From NCBI RefSeq assembly GCF_030463565.1, contig NC_134656.1, positions 687,001-751,000 of the forward strand: a stretch of DNA of 64,000 nt, read 5' to 3'. A program made the translations under genes and the position numbers. Below are positions 15,501 to 25,495 of the stretch, piece by piece. Below the pieces are notes generated by a model, which saw nothing but the letters and a program-made list of their open reading frames with translations, made no database searches and was not told the DNA's origin. Position 1 is the stretch's first letter. Every line of letters begins with the position of its first letter. Source of the DNA: Pelecanus crispus (Eukaryota; Chordata; Aves; Pelecaniformes; Pelecanidae).

Positions 15501-18500
15501 TCTGCTCTGCACCCTGGGCAGGGCAGGAAGGTCCTGAACAGGAGCACCCAGGCAAAGTGTCACGCTCAGCTCTGTAAAACTGAACTGCTGATTAACACGG
15601 CAAAACGTGACTAACTGTCCATCGGCTGTCCAGCTGTGAGCCAGTCGTGCCTTTGGGAGTGGGACAAGAACGAAGGCTGTTTCATAGCAATACGATAAAC
15701 TAACATTGCGGTGGGTCTGGTTCTGTTGTGCGGTGCACGGCTCCAGGCAACAGCTGTTTCTTTGCACAAATGTAACTTCTTCACTTTGTAGGTACTTGTA
15801 GGCATTCATAATTATAGTAGTACTGCAAATGAAACCACACTAAAAAAATAAAAGCAAATAAAAATCATCCAATAATTAATATATAGCGGTTTTATGCATT
15901 TTACTGAAGTGAGGCAGGATATAACTACTCTTTTGCTTAGCAATCAAAAGCATCAAGATGCTTGGAGAGGTGAATACGTAGCTGTTTGCTCGTGCCCTAA
16001 ATGTTGATTTTTGTCACTTGTGCCCCCCCAGTGTTTATTGCGGGAAGGATATGTTGCACATGAAGCCAGGTTTCACTGCCGTTGTACAGTGGCAGCCTGG
16101 GCCAATTCTGAGAGCGCTCTTCAATGGTGCAAAGGCCAGGAGATGAGGAGGAGGCACCTCCCGCAGCTGCAGAAATGCTCTGCAGGGGCCTCTGTCGCTG
16201 ACTCTGCTATTGGACAACTTAAAGTTGTCCTTAGCAGCAAAGAGGAGAGCAAGGAGGCAAGTTACGGTTTCAGAGCATGTAATTGTGCCAAGAGCAGAAA
16301 TACCGTCTCTGGTGAAGTGTGATGAACGATGCCGCAAAAGAAAGAAGTCTTGTCAAATTTAAAAGGGCAAGACTGTGAACAAATTTAAGGTATGAAAATG
16401 AACTGTAGCTCTGTAAGGAAATACATCATTTGGGCTCTGATTCCTGGACTGCATTTTTCAGATGTGTTGTATAAAAACCTCAGGTTTGTTGGTTTAGTGC
16501 TGCTGCAAAATTAGGAAGACTGGCTTCACCACTAGCATTTGTTTTCACTTTGGTTTTGAGGTGGGTTGTGCTACACTGAACTTGTGAAATGGAAGACGTT
16601 TCCCTCTGTTATCTGACTTCTTGCAGGGGCAAATTGACTGTGTGGCTGTTAAGAACCCCTCAAGGCTTTTGCCATGCTGACTGCACCGCTGCTTTTGAGT
16701 TCTGCCAGGTACTGGAGAATATTCTGTCCCCTTGGCACTAGAACACATGCTCCTGCAGTCAAGATGTCGGGACACGGACGGTGCGCTGTGCAGCTGTGGG
16801 TGTTTCTCTGCTCTTCTCTGCAGGTTTGTGGCTGCTTTGCCAAGAGGCCGTGTCGGCGCAGCGCTGGGCGGGCGCTGGCTCGCCCCGCGCAGGAGGAAGG
16901 GCAGGGCTGCCGTGCTGCCAGGTTGTGCGGCTGCCGAACCGCGCCAGGGCAGGTGCAGGTCTCTTTCAAGGTGGCATGTGAGTCCTAGTCCAGCAAGTGT
17001 CCAGGCAAGCCATTTCAGAGGGCTTCGGGTTCTGGAGCAGGTCTTAAATGTGTCTAATCTCTCACTTGTGTTCAGTTGAATTTGCATGGAAATAAGCAAG
17101 TTTATGTATAATTCATGTTCTGTTTCCGGTTCTTTTCTCTCGTGATTTTTGTGTCAATGTTTGTCAGCTGCCTTCTTTTGACCAAGACTGCTTTTATTTC
17201 TGCGACGGTAGGGTTTCTTTACAAGGCAAATTCAGTTTTGCAGACAGACTTTAAAATTTGCTTTCTGTGAGGTTTGGGTGGTTACAACTGATGTGGAGAA
17301 AGCTGTTCGCCCAGTTGAGCTATTAGTAATTCTGCTTGGCACACGGACCAGCCACCGTCATGTGGGGAAGACTGATTTGTGCTTGTACAGTATGAAATAC
17401 AGGGTAGAATATGTTTTAAAAACTGGTCTTATTCAAATGTGACACTTCAGAGGATGTGGAAGGAGGTGGGTTTGGAGGCAGGAGAGAGGTGCTGATACAC
17501 TTGGCACACCTTACGCTGGAGAAGGAGAATAAAGGAATAGCCTGGCAGGAGGTGGAGTGAACATATACGTAGCATGCAAGCTGGGCATCTTCTGTACAGA
17601 ACTGTTCTTGAGCACAAAACTGAAACCAAACGGTAGGCTTTTTTAGAAGTTATCTAACAAATTATCTATGAAAAAAAAAGTTGGGTTGTCCTCTAGGTGT
17701 ATATATACTGGAAATACTGATTAATGATCATGCTTTCTTAGATAATAAAGAACAACCTGGGGGGGACACCCCAAAACCAACAAACAAACCCCTTTACTGT
17801 TCCAGTTTAGTTACTGTCTAAATGTTTTGTCAGGATGTAAGACGAGGGCTTACGTGCGCTGTTCACATACTCGCTGACCTTCATGTTGGTCATTTCTTAT
17901 AAATACGCTGTCATTGTGACATTCTAATGTGTTTTAAAGTACTTTTAAAACATACTCATTTACATAGGTTAAGTGGCAAGCAGCAAAAGCTAAGGAATAC
18001 CTCATCGACCTGCTATATTAGTGTTGTATATTTAATGTTTTTAAATAGAGATTTTACACGACCATATAAACATATTACTGTCAAACCCCTCACTTTACTA
18101 CCTACTCTTTTCAAATTTCTGTCGAGCCTCTGGTGCATTTTTTTCCCCTGACTTCTGTGGTCTTTTGCTGTCATACCTCTGGCTGGAGCTACAGCATATC
18201 AAAACTGAGACTGGCTGCTCTTCCTAGTGACTTTCTAAATTCCCATTAATGCTTACCTAGATGTTTTTCAGTAGATGCAATTGCTGTGATGACTTACAGC
18301 ATGTTACTGCTTGACCCAGCACAGGAATGGAAGTGTCCAGTGCAAATTCCAAGCTAAATTAAAATGAAGTCGGTGCTGCGTAACTCGACAAGGTGAGCCA
18401 AGCCATGCAGCAGTCCTCAGAATGAATTTCCTGTCACGTCGATTACAGTCGGTTTCATAATGTTCAAGCAAGGCTGCTTTTGAATGAAACACTTCTGTCA

Positions 18501-20423
18501 GATTCGTTCAGTGGTGTTTAATTCTGATTTTGCATGTGTTTCAAGGACTACGTATCTGATTTACTTGGCCACTGTGGGTGTAGAATGCCGCATACTGAAA
18601 AGGAATGTTGATTTGCAAAAGCATTCGTGTGGCACAGCGCCAGTTTTTTCTGTATCATCCTGAAACTCCTGCTTACAGCAAGGATCTCATTATTTTGTCT
18701 AAAAAAAGCAAATAGCATCCAAATACTATTAATCTTAATGAAAGCCTTCTATGCGGCGAGGCAATTAGCTAGACACATGGAGTACAAACTAAGACCTCAG
18801 AAAGCAGTGGTTTCTTTTAAGTGCACTTCATGTTTTTTTCAGTTTTATAGAATGGAGGGACCTTATGCAAAAATCTGCAAGATACAGTTTCAAAGCATGT
18901 CATGGGCTACATGAAAAACGTGGTTTCCCATAAAACCTGCTTCCAGAGTCCTACGTTGCAGAATATGGCCACAACTCAGTTTGTGAAGAAAGAAAAAGCC
19001 CCTGAGCCTGGAAGGGGGTTACATGTCTCTGCTTATGCGTATTCCTGAGTGGAGCTGAGGTGTATTCCTGAATAGTACAAATGGCAAATACAAATAAACA
19101 TGTCTTGCGCTTCATGCAAAGGATTGTGTCTCCCTGGTAGGTGCTTCCACTTCACTTCCATGTTGCAGCAGGTCTTTGGAATTCTCCGCTCCTAGGAGCG
19201 GCTGCCCAGAAGTGCCGGGCTGCCTCCGGGCTCTGCCTTTGATGCCCTGTCTTTAGATCATTGCCTTGCTCTTGGCTTGCTGTGCCTGCCAGGTGCTTCA
19301 GCGCAGTCAGCGCTCCCTGGCCCAGCTTTGGCATCCGGTCTCAAAACTCCTTTACAGCTCTGCCGCGAATCAGCACAATGTTCTGGGACCAGAGCAGATG
19401 GGAAGTCTTAAGCATGCAGGAAACAGTTCTCCAACATAGACAGTTATCAAATCTGTCCGGCAAGCATTCATCTCTTCTAGGAAATCTTGGTTCCTGGATG
19501 ACTCCCTTAGAACATCGTTTCCATTCCTGAATTTAGTGGCATTTTTCTGAGCCAGAGGTTTTAATGGTTTTGGGGCTGTTGCTGCCTTTTCCTTTCGAGT
19601 ATTTTTTATTTTTTTTTCCTCTCTCTCCCCCCAGATAGGATTTAAGCCTCACTGCTTTAACAAAAACCTTTGTGGGGACTAGTTAATGCCTGCATTAACC
19701 TACTAGTAAGGTAGGATTACTTAGAATTGAACGGATGTGGTTCTCAAGGTGGCTTGATTTTTTTCCCCTTTGTCATCACATATGTACAAAAGTCTCTCTT
19801 CAAATTCAGAAGGTATTTCTGATAGCTCAGTACTCCATGTAGCTCTCAATGGGGAATATCTGTATTTTTAGGGATCTGTTAAGAGCAGTATTTCCTTAAA
19901 CATTTGAAGCTGTTAATTGTAAGTCTGGGAACAGGTTGCTGCTGTTAATGTGTAGAGGAATTGTTCCTAAGTTTGCCATAGCATAAAAACCCGAACAGAA
20001 GTACGGTTTGCATACATCTTAGAGGTTCTCCATTTGTCGGTGTGTTTTCTGAGTGCTGGGCTATCAAGCAAGGAAAGAAATATTGTTTGGATCCAGTACA
20101 ATTGCAATGGTCACACAAATCATCTTCAGCTAAAAGCCCGTAGTGTCCTAGTCCTGATTGTCCACCAGAAGTAGCGTACCCTGGTCCTCTTGTCCGGTTT
20201 GCCCTGAAAGGGCAGGACATCAGTGCTCCCGTGGAGGCAGACGTTGCATTGTACCTGTTCTTACAGAATTCTCGTGCGTGGATCTTGGCAGTTCAAGCAG
20301 TATTTGAGGTATTTTCTTGGCTTATGCTTGGAATTTGCACCTTCTGCACACTTACCAGACTTGGAGGACTTGCCAGCTGCCTTGCCCTTCTTGATTTCTT
20401 TCCTATCTTTAGTAACAACTACT

Positions 20424-20470
<47 letters not shown>

Positions 20471-23119
20471 CCAATATTCACTCTTGACAGAGTTCAGCAT
20501 TCTTGAGAAAGCACTGCCCTTTCTTTCCTGGCTTGATCACTTCCTGACAATGTCCTGAACTATGATTTTGGCTTTTTTTGGGGTGGGGTTTTTTTGGCTG
20601 GGTTTTTTTGTTTGTTTGTTTGTTTTAAAGACAGTCTTCTGGGGGCAGCAAAAAGCAGTCTCTGAATCCAGCCTCTTCTACCTTCTATCTGTAAGCTTTG
20701 GAATACAACAATACAATAAATATTTTTGCTGTCTGTATTCCATATGTGCAGGAGCTGGTGTTCTGCTGTCTCCCTGCCTCACGTTGTTCGGGACGTGCCA
20801 GCCTTGAGCAGAGCACTCTGTTTACCATCTCTTGCTTTCCCCAGTGTTGGCTTCCATGTTCCTTGGAGAAGTACGCTAAGTGTCGGAATGCAGTGCTTCC
20901 ATGGCTTTCCTCTTTATCTGCTTTTGTTCTGTGTTCATGCTTAAAAACCTGGGGTGTTTTCCTGGTTTTGTTCTCTTCTTCACGTCTCCATAGCGTGACT
21001 TTCTTGACTTGTTTCCCTATTGAAATATTTCCCAAGGGTATGATTAGGGATGTGGGGTACACTCTTATTTTGATCCTGATCTTTGTCTTCCATTAAAACA
21101 AAACAAGGATTGTGAGCACAATCCTAAATTAATGGGCACACCTTCTCCTGAGGTTTTTTTTTTGTTGTTGTTGTTCTCCTCTAGGCTTGAGAACAGTATA
21201 CTTCAGTTTATGAAGCTGGTAGAGCTTTGTTTGAACTTGATTATTTCAGTATATATCCTATGTACATTAACAGAAGTGTTTTGTTATGATGGTATGTTAA
21301 CTCAGTGAGCCTTATAAAAAGATTTAAGTTTGAAATAGTCTGTTAAAGGACATTCTTACTTGATGCTGGCAGGAAATTTATGGAATATATTTATATAGCC
21401 ATTCCAGGCGTAGGGGTATTCTGAGTTGTTGCAATCGACTGCTGCTCTCACTATTCTAATTCAAAGTAATGAAACGCAGAGAGTGTAAACTCATTGCTTG
21501 TAACCCCGCAGGAACTGCTCTGCTTTGGTATTTGGAGAAGGTGAAGAGCGTTTCCATCGCTGAGAAGGTTGGAAAGACTGGATTAAAGTTGTAAACTCTT
21601 CAGAAAGATGTTTTGATTAAATGCGTGCCTAGTTTTAACTTTCGTTCTCTGGTAAACTGTCCTCTTTGCCAAGTAATTAAGAAATGGAAAGTAAGTTAGT
21701 ATTACAGCTGACTGTATGGAAGCCTATTCTGTGCACTATTTTTCTTAAGGTCGTTGTTTCCTGCGTTCTGGAGATGCCATGAAGAATATGCCATGCATAG
21801 CTGGGTAAAGACTGGTGCATTCCAAAAGAAATTATGTGATACTGGTTTTTTATTACTTGAATAGCTGTCTTCTGTGGCTGTTACATAAATCTTTAGAATC
21901 ACAAAACTCTGAAAATTATATAAACATCATTCTTTAATTGAGCTTCTGTATTAGGTAACTTGGACGTGTGTTGGTCTGCTCTTAAATGGCCTCTAAACAT
22001 GATTTAACAAGGTACGGTTCTTTCTTTCATTTTCAGGAACCAAACTCTTCCTCTGCCTTCTCATTATGAAATAGTAGTCAGTTATCTGGTGTCTCTTAGA
22101 CTGGGGAGATTTCTGAAGCTGGATGGATATTTCTTACTGGAGTTTTAATGCTCAATCCAGACCTCATTTGTGGAAAAACTACTTGCAAGCTTCCTCTTCA
22201 GAGATTTTTCACACACTGTTTTTTCTCCCTTTGTAATAAAATTCTGAAAATTTTAGTGTCTGTATTTTGCTTGGTTTCAACCCAGTGTGTATGTGTCTTT
22301 CTCTGGTTTACACTTAGTGATTATACATGTATTTCTGTGTTTGCTAACATGCCAGTCTCATGGTACAGCTGCTGTGGTTGCTGTCATGAGCTGTCTAACA
22401 ACTCATAGAGGAGACCCTATGTCACAACCAAAACTTGGGCTTGATTCAATGACTTGAAAGGGAAAACCAGATTATCCGAATATTCAGAATCGATCAAGCG
22501 TGACAAAAAATGAGCATTTTAGCAGCAGAGTAATACTGATACCTCTGGTGTACCGCAGCCTGCTGCCTTTGTCAGTCGAGGTGTGTCTGAGGAGCGCTCT
22601 GTCAGCGTTCCTCCTCCAGCAGCGGCTGGGGCTCAGTAGCCTGGGGAAGAATGCAAGGGTAGAGCGGCTACGCAATGACGCTTCTCTCAGATACTCTGCC
22701 AGGCCCCCGTGGGTGCAGGTTTGGGGGCATTTTACGTAGCTTGTGTTAAAGTAGGATTAGTGGGTTTGGGATGCCAAAGCTTGTGGATTTTCTGTTGACA
22801 CCAGTTGGGTGTGGATGGCGGGGTCTGCAGTCATGCCAGCAGTTGCTCAGAGAGCCAGTGCCGTGCCACCTTCTCCCAGAATCCTCACCGGGAAAATACT
22901 CATAGCTTAACTAAAAGCACTGTTAATGAACCTGTGCTTAATCTTCGTTCTCTTGTCTCTCTCCCTCAGGAATATAAACAGAAGCTTGCTCGGGTAACCC
23001 AGGTCCGCAAGGAGCTGAAATCCCACATCCAGAGCCTTCCAGATCTGTCGCTGCTGCCCAACGTCACAGGAGGTCTGGCACCTCTGCCGTCTGCTGGTGA
23101 CCTGTTTTCAACAGACTAG
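367..23119 (+). CDS. RPRD1B: RPRD1B (CREPT), regulation of nuclear pre-mRNA domain protein 1B, 5'-truncated by the window
   Basis: Joined coding exons 367-500, 7539-7651, 9551-9677, 10687-10862 and 22970-23119. They read in one phase and give residues 94-326 of a protein whose human ortholog has 326 residues, so the exon lengths match exactly. The product is known to bind the phosphorylated C-terminal domain of RNA polymerase II through an N-terminal CID, to act as a scaffold for the Ser5 phosphatase RPAP2, and to promote cyclin D1 transcription. In the window one sees the end of the CID (KPLERLLNIWQER), an acidic linker (EEEDDDYPGSYSPQDP), and a long C-terminal coiled coil (KEAAERLSKTVDEACLL to KELKSHIQSLPDLSLLPN) used for dimerisation. 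It ends in DLFSTD. The paralog RPRD1A is similar, but the linker and C-terminus fit RPRD1B, as does TGM2 as neighbour. Confidence 0.95.
501..7538 (+). other. RPRD1B: RPRD1B intron 3
   Basis: A 7.0-kb AT-rich intron between exons 3 and 4. It holds short homopolymer runs (poly-T near 930-941, 15 A at 4650-4664) and no exon or RNA gene that I recognise. The small ORFs lack splice or homology support. Confidence 0.8.
7539..7651 (+). CDS. RPRD1B: RPRD1B exon 4
   Basis: Acceptor GTCTTTAG ends at 7538 and donor GTATGT starts at 7652. Encodes residues 139-176, a basic start (TEEKKSLKRTFQQIQ) followed by the acidic EEEDDD and PGSYSPQDPSAGPLL. This is the linker between the CID and the coiled coil. 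Confidence 0.94.
7652..9550 (+). other. RPRD1B: RPRD1B intron 4
   Basis: A 1.9-kb AT-rich intron. Its one notable element is the 25-bp tandem repeat at 8841-8915, listed separately. G/T-rich simple sequence lies at about 9055-9100. Nothing else recognisable. Confidence 0.8.
8841..8915. repeat. Three exact tandem copies of a 25-bp unit
   Basis: The unit starts TGAGCTGAGCGAGGATGGCG and repeats at 8841, 8866 and 8891 with no visible mismatch. It lies inside RPRD1B intron 4. Identity between the copies suggests recent duplication or ongoing length variation. Confidence 0.92.
9551..9677 (+). CDS. RPRD1B: RPRD1B exon 5
   Basis: Acceptor GTCTTATAG ends at 9550 and donor GTATGA starts at 9678. Encodes residues 177-218 plus one base: TEDLIKALQDLENAASGDAT, then VRQKIASLPQEVQDVSLLEK. 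This is the start of the C-terminal helical region. Confidence 0.94.
9678..10686 (+). other. RPRD1B: RPRD1B intron 5
   Basis: A 1.0-kb AT-rich intron with no element I recognise. It ends in the acceptor TGCATGTAG at 10686. Confidence 0.8.
10687..10862 (+). CDS. RPRD1B: RPRD1B exon 6
   Basis: Encodes residues 219-277: KEAAERLSKTVDEACLLLAE, then YNGRLAAELEDRRQLARMLI and EYTQNQKDVLTEKEKKLE. A heptad-like pattern of hydrophobic residues marks it as coiled coil. Donor GTGAGT starts at 10863. Confidence 0.95.
14860..14970. repeat. Simple sequence: alternating TA/TG DNA around a 13-base G run
   Basis: A G run at 14892-14904 is flanked on the left by TATATACGGTATGTATATAT-type DNA and on the right by TGTGTGTTTGTATGTGTGCG followed by TATATATA. 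Alternating purine-pyrimidine DNA of this kind can adopt Z-form. It is intronic, with no coding role. Confidence 0.8.
20429..20466 (+). repeat. 38-base poly-A tract in RPRD1B intron 6
   Basis: An uninterrupted A run preceded by ACAACTACTACAGC. It could be the tail of an old retrocopy inserted in plus orientation, or a plain mononucleotide repeat. The preceding few hundred bases carry no protein I recognise, so the retrocopy reading is unproven. Confidence 0.75.
22970..23119 (+). CDS. RPRD1B: RPRD1B exon 7 (last coding exon)
   Basis: Encodes residues 278-326 starting EYKQKLARVTQVRKELKSHI and ending GDLFSTD, then TAG at 23117-23119. It completes the coiled coil and the conserved hydrophobic C-terminal tail (PDLSLLPNVTGGLAPLPSAG). 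Confidence 0.96.
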   Translation, partial: EYKQKLARVTQVRKELKSHIQSLPDLSLLPNVTGGLAPLPSAGDLFSTD

Positions 23120-23763
23120 AACAAATGGTGTCCCCCCGTTTCCATTAGTACCAGCAGAAGTAAGAAGACTCTGGTGTCGACTGGAAATCCAGTCTTCCAA
23201 GATCTACAGTAGGAAGGAACTTGCAGACCCTGCTTTCAACCTCTTGGCTGCTCGTGCTCACCCTCTCTCTGTGTACACTGGCTCACGTTGAGGGGAGGAA
23301 AAAGAGCGAGTTTTTGTGAGCTCTGAAGGGAGTGGGGATAGTCCATATAGGCAAACTTTTCTCATATTTTTCCATACTCTTTAGTTGCTGTTTGCTCTTA
23401 GCACTTGTTACCCCCACAAAAGTCATGAGAATCATGTACATACATACCTGGAAAGTTTTCAAAGAAAGGTTGACCACACAACGTTTTTCCTCTGTAAAAG
23501 TATTGTATTATTTCTCAATAAGTCTTGTCTGTTTTAGTTGGGTTTCTGAACCTCATCTCTGAGAGCAGTAGAGCAGCTAGTAGGCTTGGTTGGGATGTGT
23601 GTGTGTGCAGGCACTGTACCATGTCAGCATAAGAAGGCAGCATCTACTGAGCAATGGTACAGAGAAATATTTTTCTTAAATCTACAGTTCCTCATTCTGT
23701 TGTGGGACTGACATGAAGATGGTTCCTATTTGGCATGTGCATAAATTGAAACTCTCCACAGGC

Positions 23764-23769
23764 AATAAA
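23764..23769 (+). promoter_or_regulatory. RPRD1B: Proximal polyadenylation signal AATAAA
   Basis: Canonical hexamer 645 bases after the stop codon. It may mark a short-UTR isoform of RPRD1B. Confidence 0.4.
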
Positions 23770-25473
23770 AATAAGCAGCTTTTCTTTGTGAATTAGAGAT
23801 AGCTTCAGAATTTACACTCTGCTGAGCAATGCAGAACTGGATGTTACCTAAATGAGAGTGGAAGTAAATTTTGTTCTAGCTACCTTAGATTTATACCACA
23901 TTTTTCCTTTTCATTATACAAATTAGATGGTCCCAGAACCTTTGGTTTAACGAACTGAGAGTTTGGAATGGTGTATTGCAACTGGTGATATCGCAGTGAC
24001 AGGCACTGTCTGACCTGCTCTGAGGATCGTTACATTGGAAATACTATTCTATAAATTCTCTCCATAGCTTTAGTGAAGTTATTTGATGCACAGGAGTTAA
24101 ATGTGGTATAAATACTTATTTATATAAAAAATAGACCCACATATATGCACATATCCTGTATGCACATGTGCCACGTCCATGCATGTAGATATTAGAAGGA
24201 TGTACTTAATTTTGTGTCACAGATTATTGTCAGTTGATTTTTATAATCAGGAAAAGTATAAAAAAAAAAAGGCAAATTTAAAATACATACTCTTAATTCC
24301 ATTATGTTGCTAGCTAACATTTTAGCTGCCACGGATGTAGTTACATTTCAGTTTGTGTGTTAGGTCTAACAAGCTGGACTCTGATCACTGAAAACCATTC
24401 CAATTTGGATAACAATTCTGTTTAAATTTAGCACCTCTCACTATAAAACATTTTAAGTTTCTGGAAACACTTGATCTGATAATACAGGTTTTGTAACACA
24501 GAGGCCGAAATTAGTTGATGTGCTGTGTTTGTGCCTCCCTATAGTCTTAAGCTGCTGTTGTCAAAGACATTGAGAGGAAACCTACAGAAATGCAAAGCTT
24601 GTTCTGCATCCTCGTTAATTTATTTTACAGGGTATTCAGAGCCTGTTCAGCATTCAGTTAAAACAAATAATACAGCATTTTTTGGTCATTAAGTTGTTAA
24701 GAAGCTCATGTCCTTTTCTTACTGACACTTCTTTTTGTCCTTTTTTTTAAAACTCCTTGCACCCTTACTGCCCAGCCAAGAAACATGGTTTTAGTTTACA
24801 GATTTTCCAGTGGCAGAACTATTCTTTCCACAAATTGGTTTGATTGTACAGCCTTTTATGGTCCAAACATTGTTTAGATAAAGCACTGTACATTCTTTCT
24901 GCTTTTGCCAAAAATGAAAAACATCCCATGCCCCACCCCAAACCTTGAAAACCCAAACCAAAAGACTAATTTCTATCCTGTCTCAGCTCGTGGAGTTACC
25001 CTGAGGCTGTTTTAACCAGTAATTATTTTGACCATTGATTGAATGTGTATCCATTATAGGACAAAAAAGCTGTCACAAAAAAAAATTATGTAGACAAATG
25101 TGTTGACATCTCACACTGTTGTTTTGGGCAGATCTTCTGTGAGAGAGTTGTATTTTTTTTTTAATTGAAATGTTTTGATTTTTTTTTTTTCCAAATATAT
25201 GTGTGTGTTTTATTTTGCTTAATTTAAATGAAGTCTTGTGGTTTTTAATTTTATTTGTTTTACTTTTTGGGCAGAGGGCATCTGGTGAACTGGGTGACGT
25301 TCTCTCAAGGTTAAACAGATTTCCCCAAGGTGTGTGTGTCTTTTTTTTTTTTTTTTTTTTTTTAACAAAAGCTTAAATCTGTATATGAATTGATTTAGGA
25401 ATTAATTTAGACATATAGGCTGCCATTTGTGACAGCAGTATATTCTGAAATGTCTCATAGATATCTATTTTTG

Positions 25474-25479
25474 AATAAA
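25474..25479 (+). promoter_or_regulatory. RPRD1B: Distal polyadenylation signal AATAAA
   Basis: Canonical hexamer followed by G/T-rich sequence. It sits at the point where base composition changes from AT-rich gene DNA to GC-rich intergenic DNA, so it is the likely main 3' end of RPRD1B. Confidence 0.6.
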
Positions 25480-25495
25480 GAGGGTGTCGTTGAAT

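Larger units (their letters stand above)
10863..22969 (+). other. RPRD1B: RPRD1B intron 6 (12.1 kb)
   Basis: The largest intron in the window. It contains a GC-rich patch at about 11380-11530, a poly-G run with alternating purine-pyrimidine DNA at 14860-14970, a GC-rich island at about 16660-16990, a 38-base A tract at 20429-20466, and a GC-rich patch at about 22540-22720. I found no additional exon, tRNA, snoRNA or intact mobile element by eye. It ends in the acceptor CTCCCTCAG at 22969. Confidence 0.75.
23120..25495 (+). other. RPRD1B: RPRD1B 3' UTR
   Basis: AT-rich sequence after the stop codon with many T-rich and ATTTA-type stretches and a 23-base T run at 25341-25363. The right end is placed just past AATAAA at 25474-25479, which is followed by T/G-rich DNA. 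An earlier AATAAA at 23764-23769 could give a shorter isoform of about 650 nt. The length is inferred, with no transcript evidence. Confidence 0.65.
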
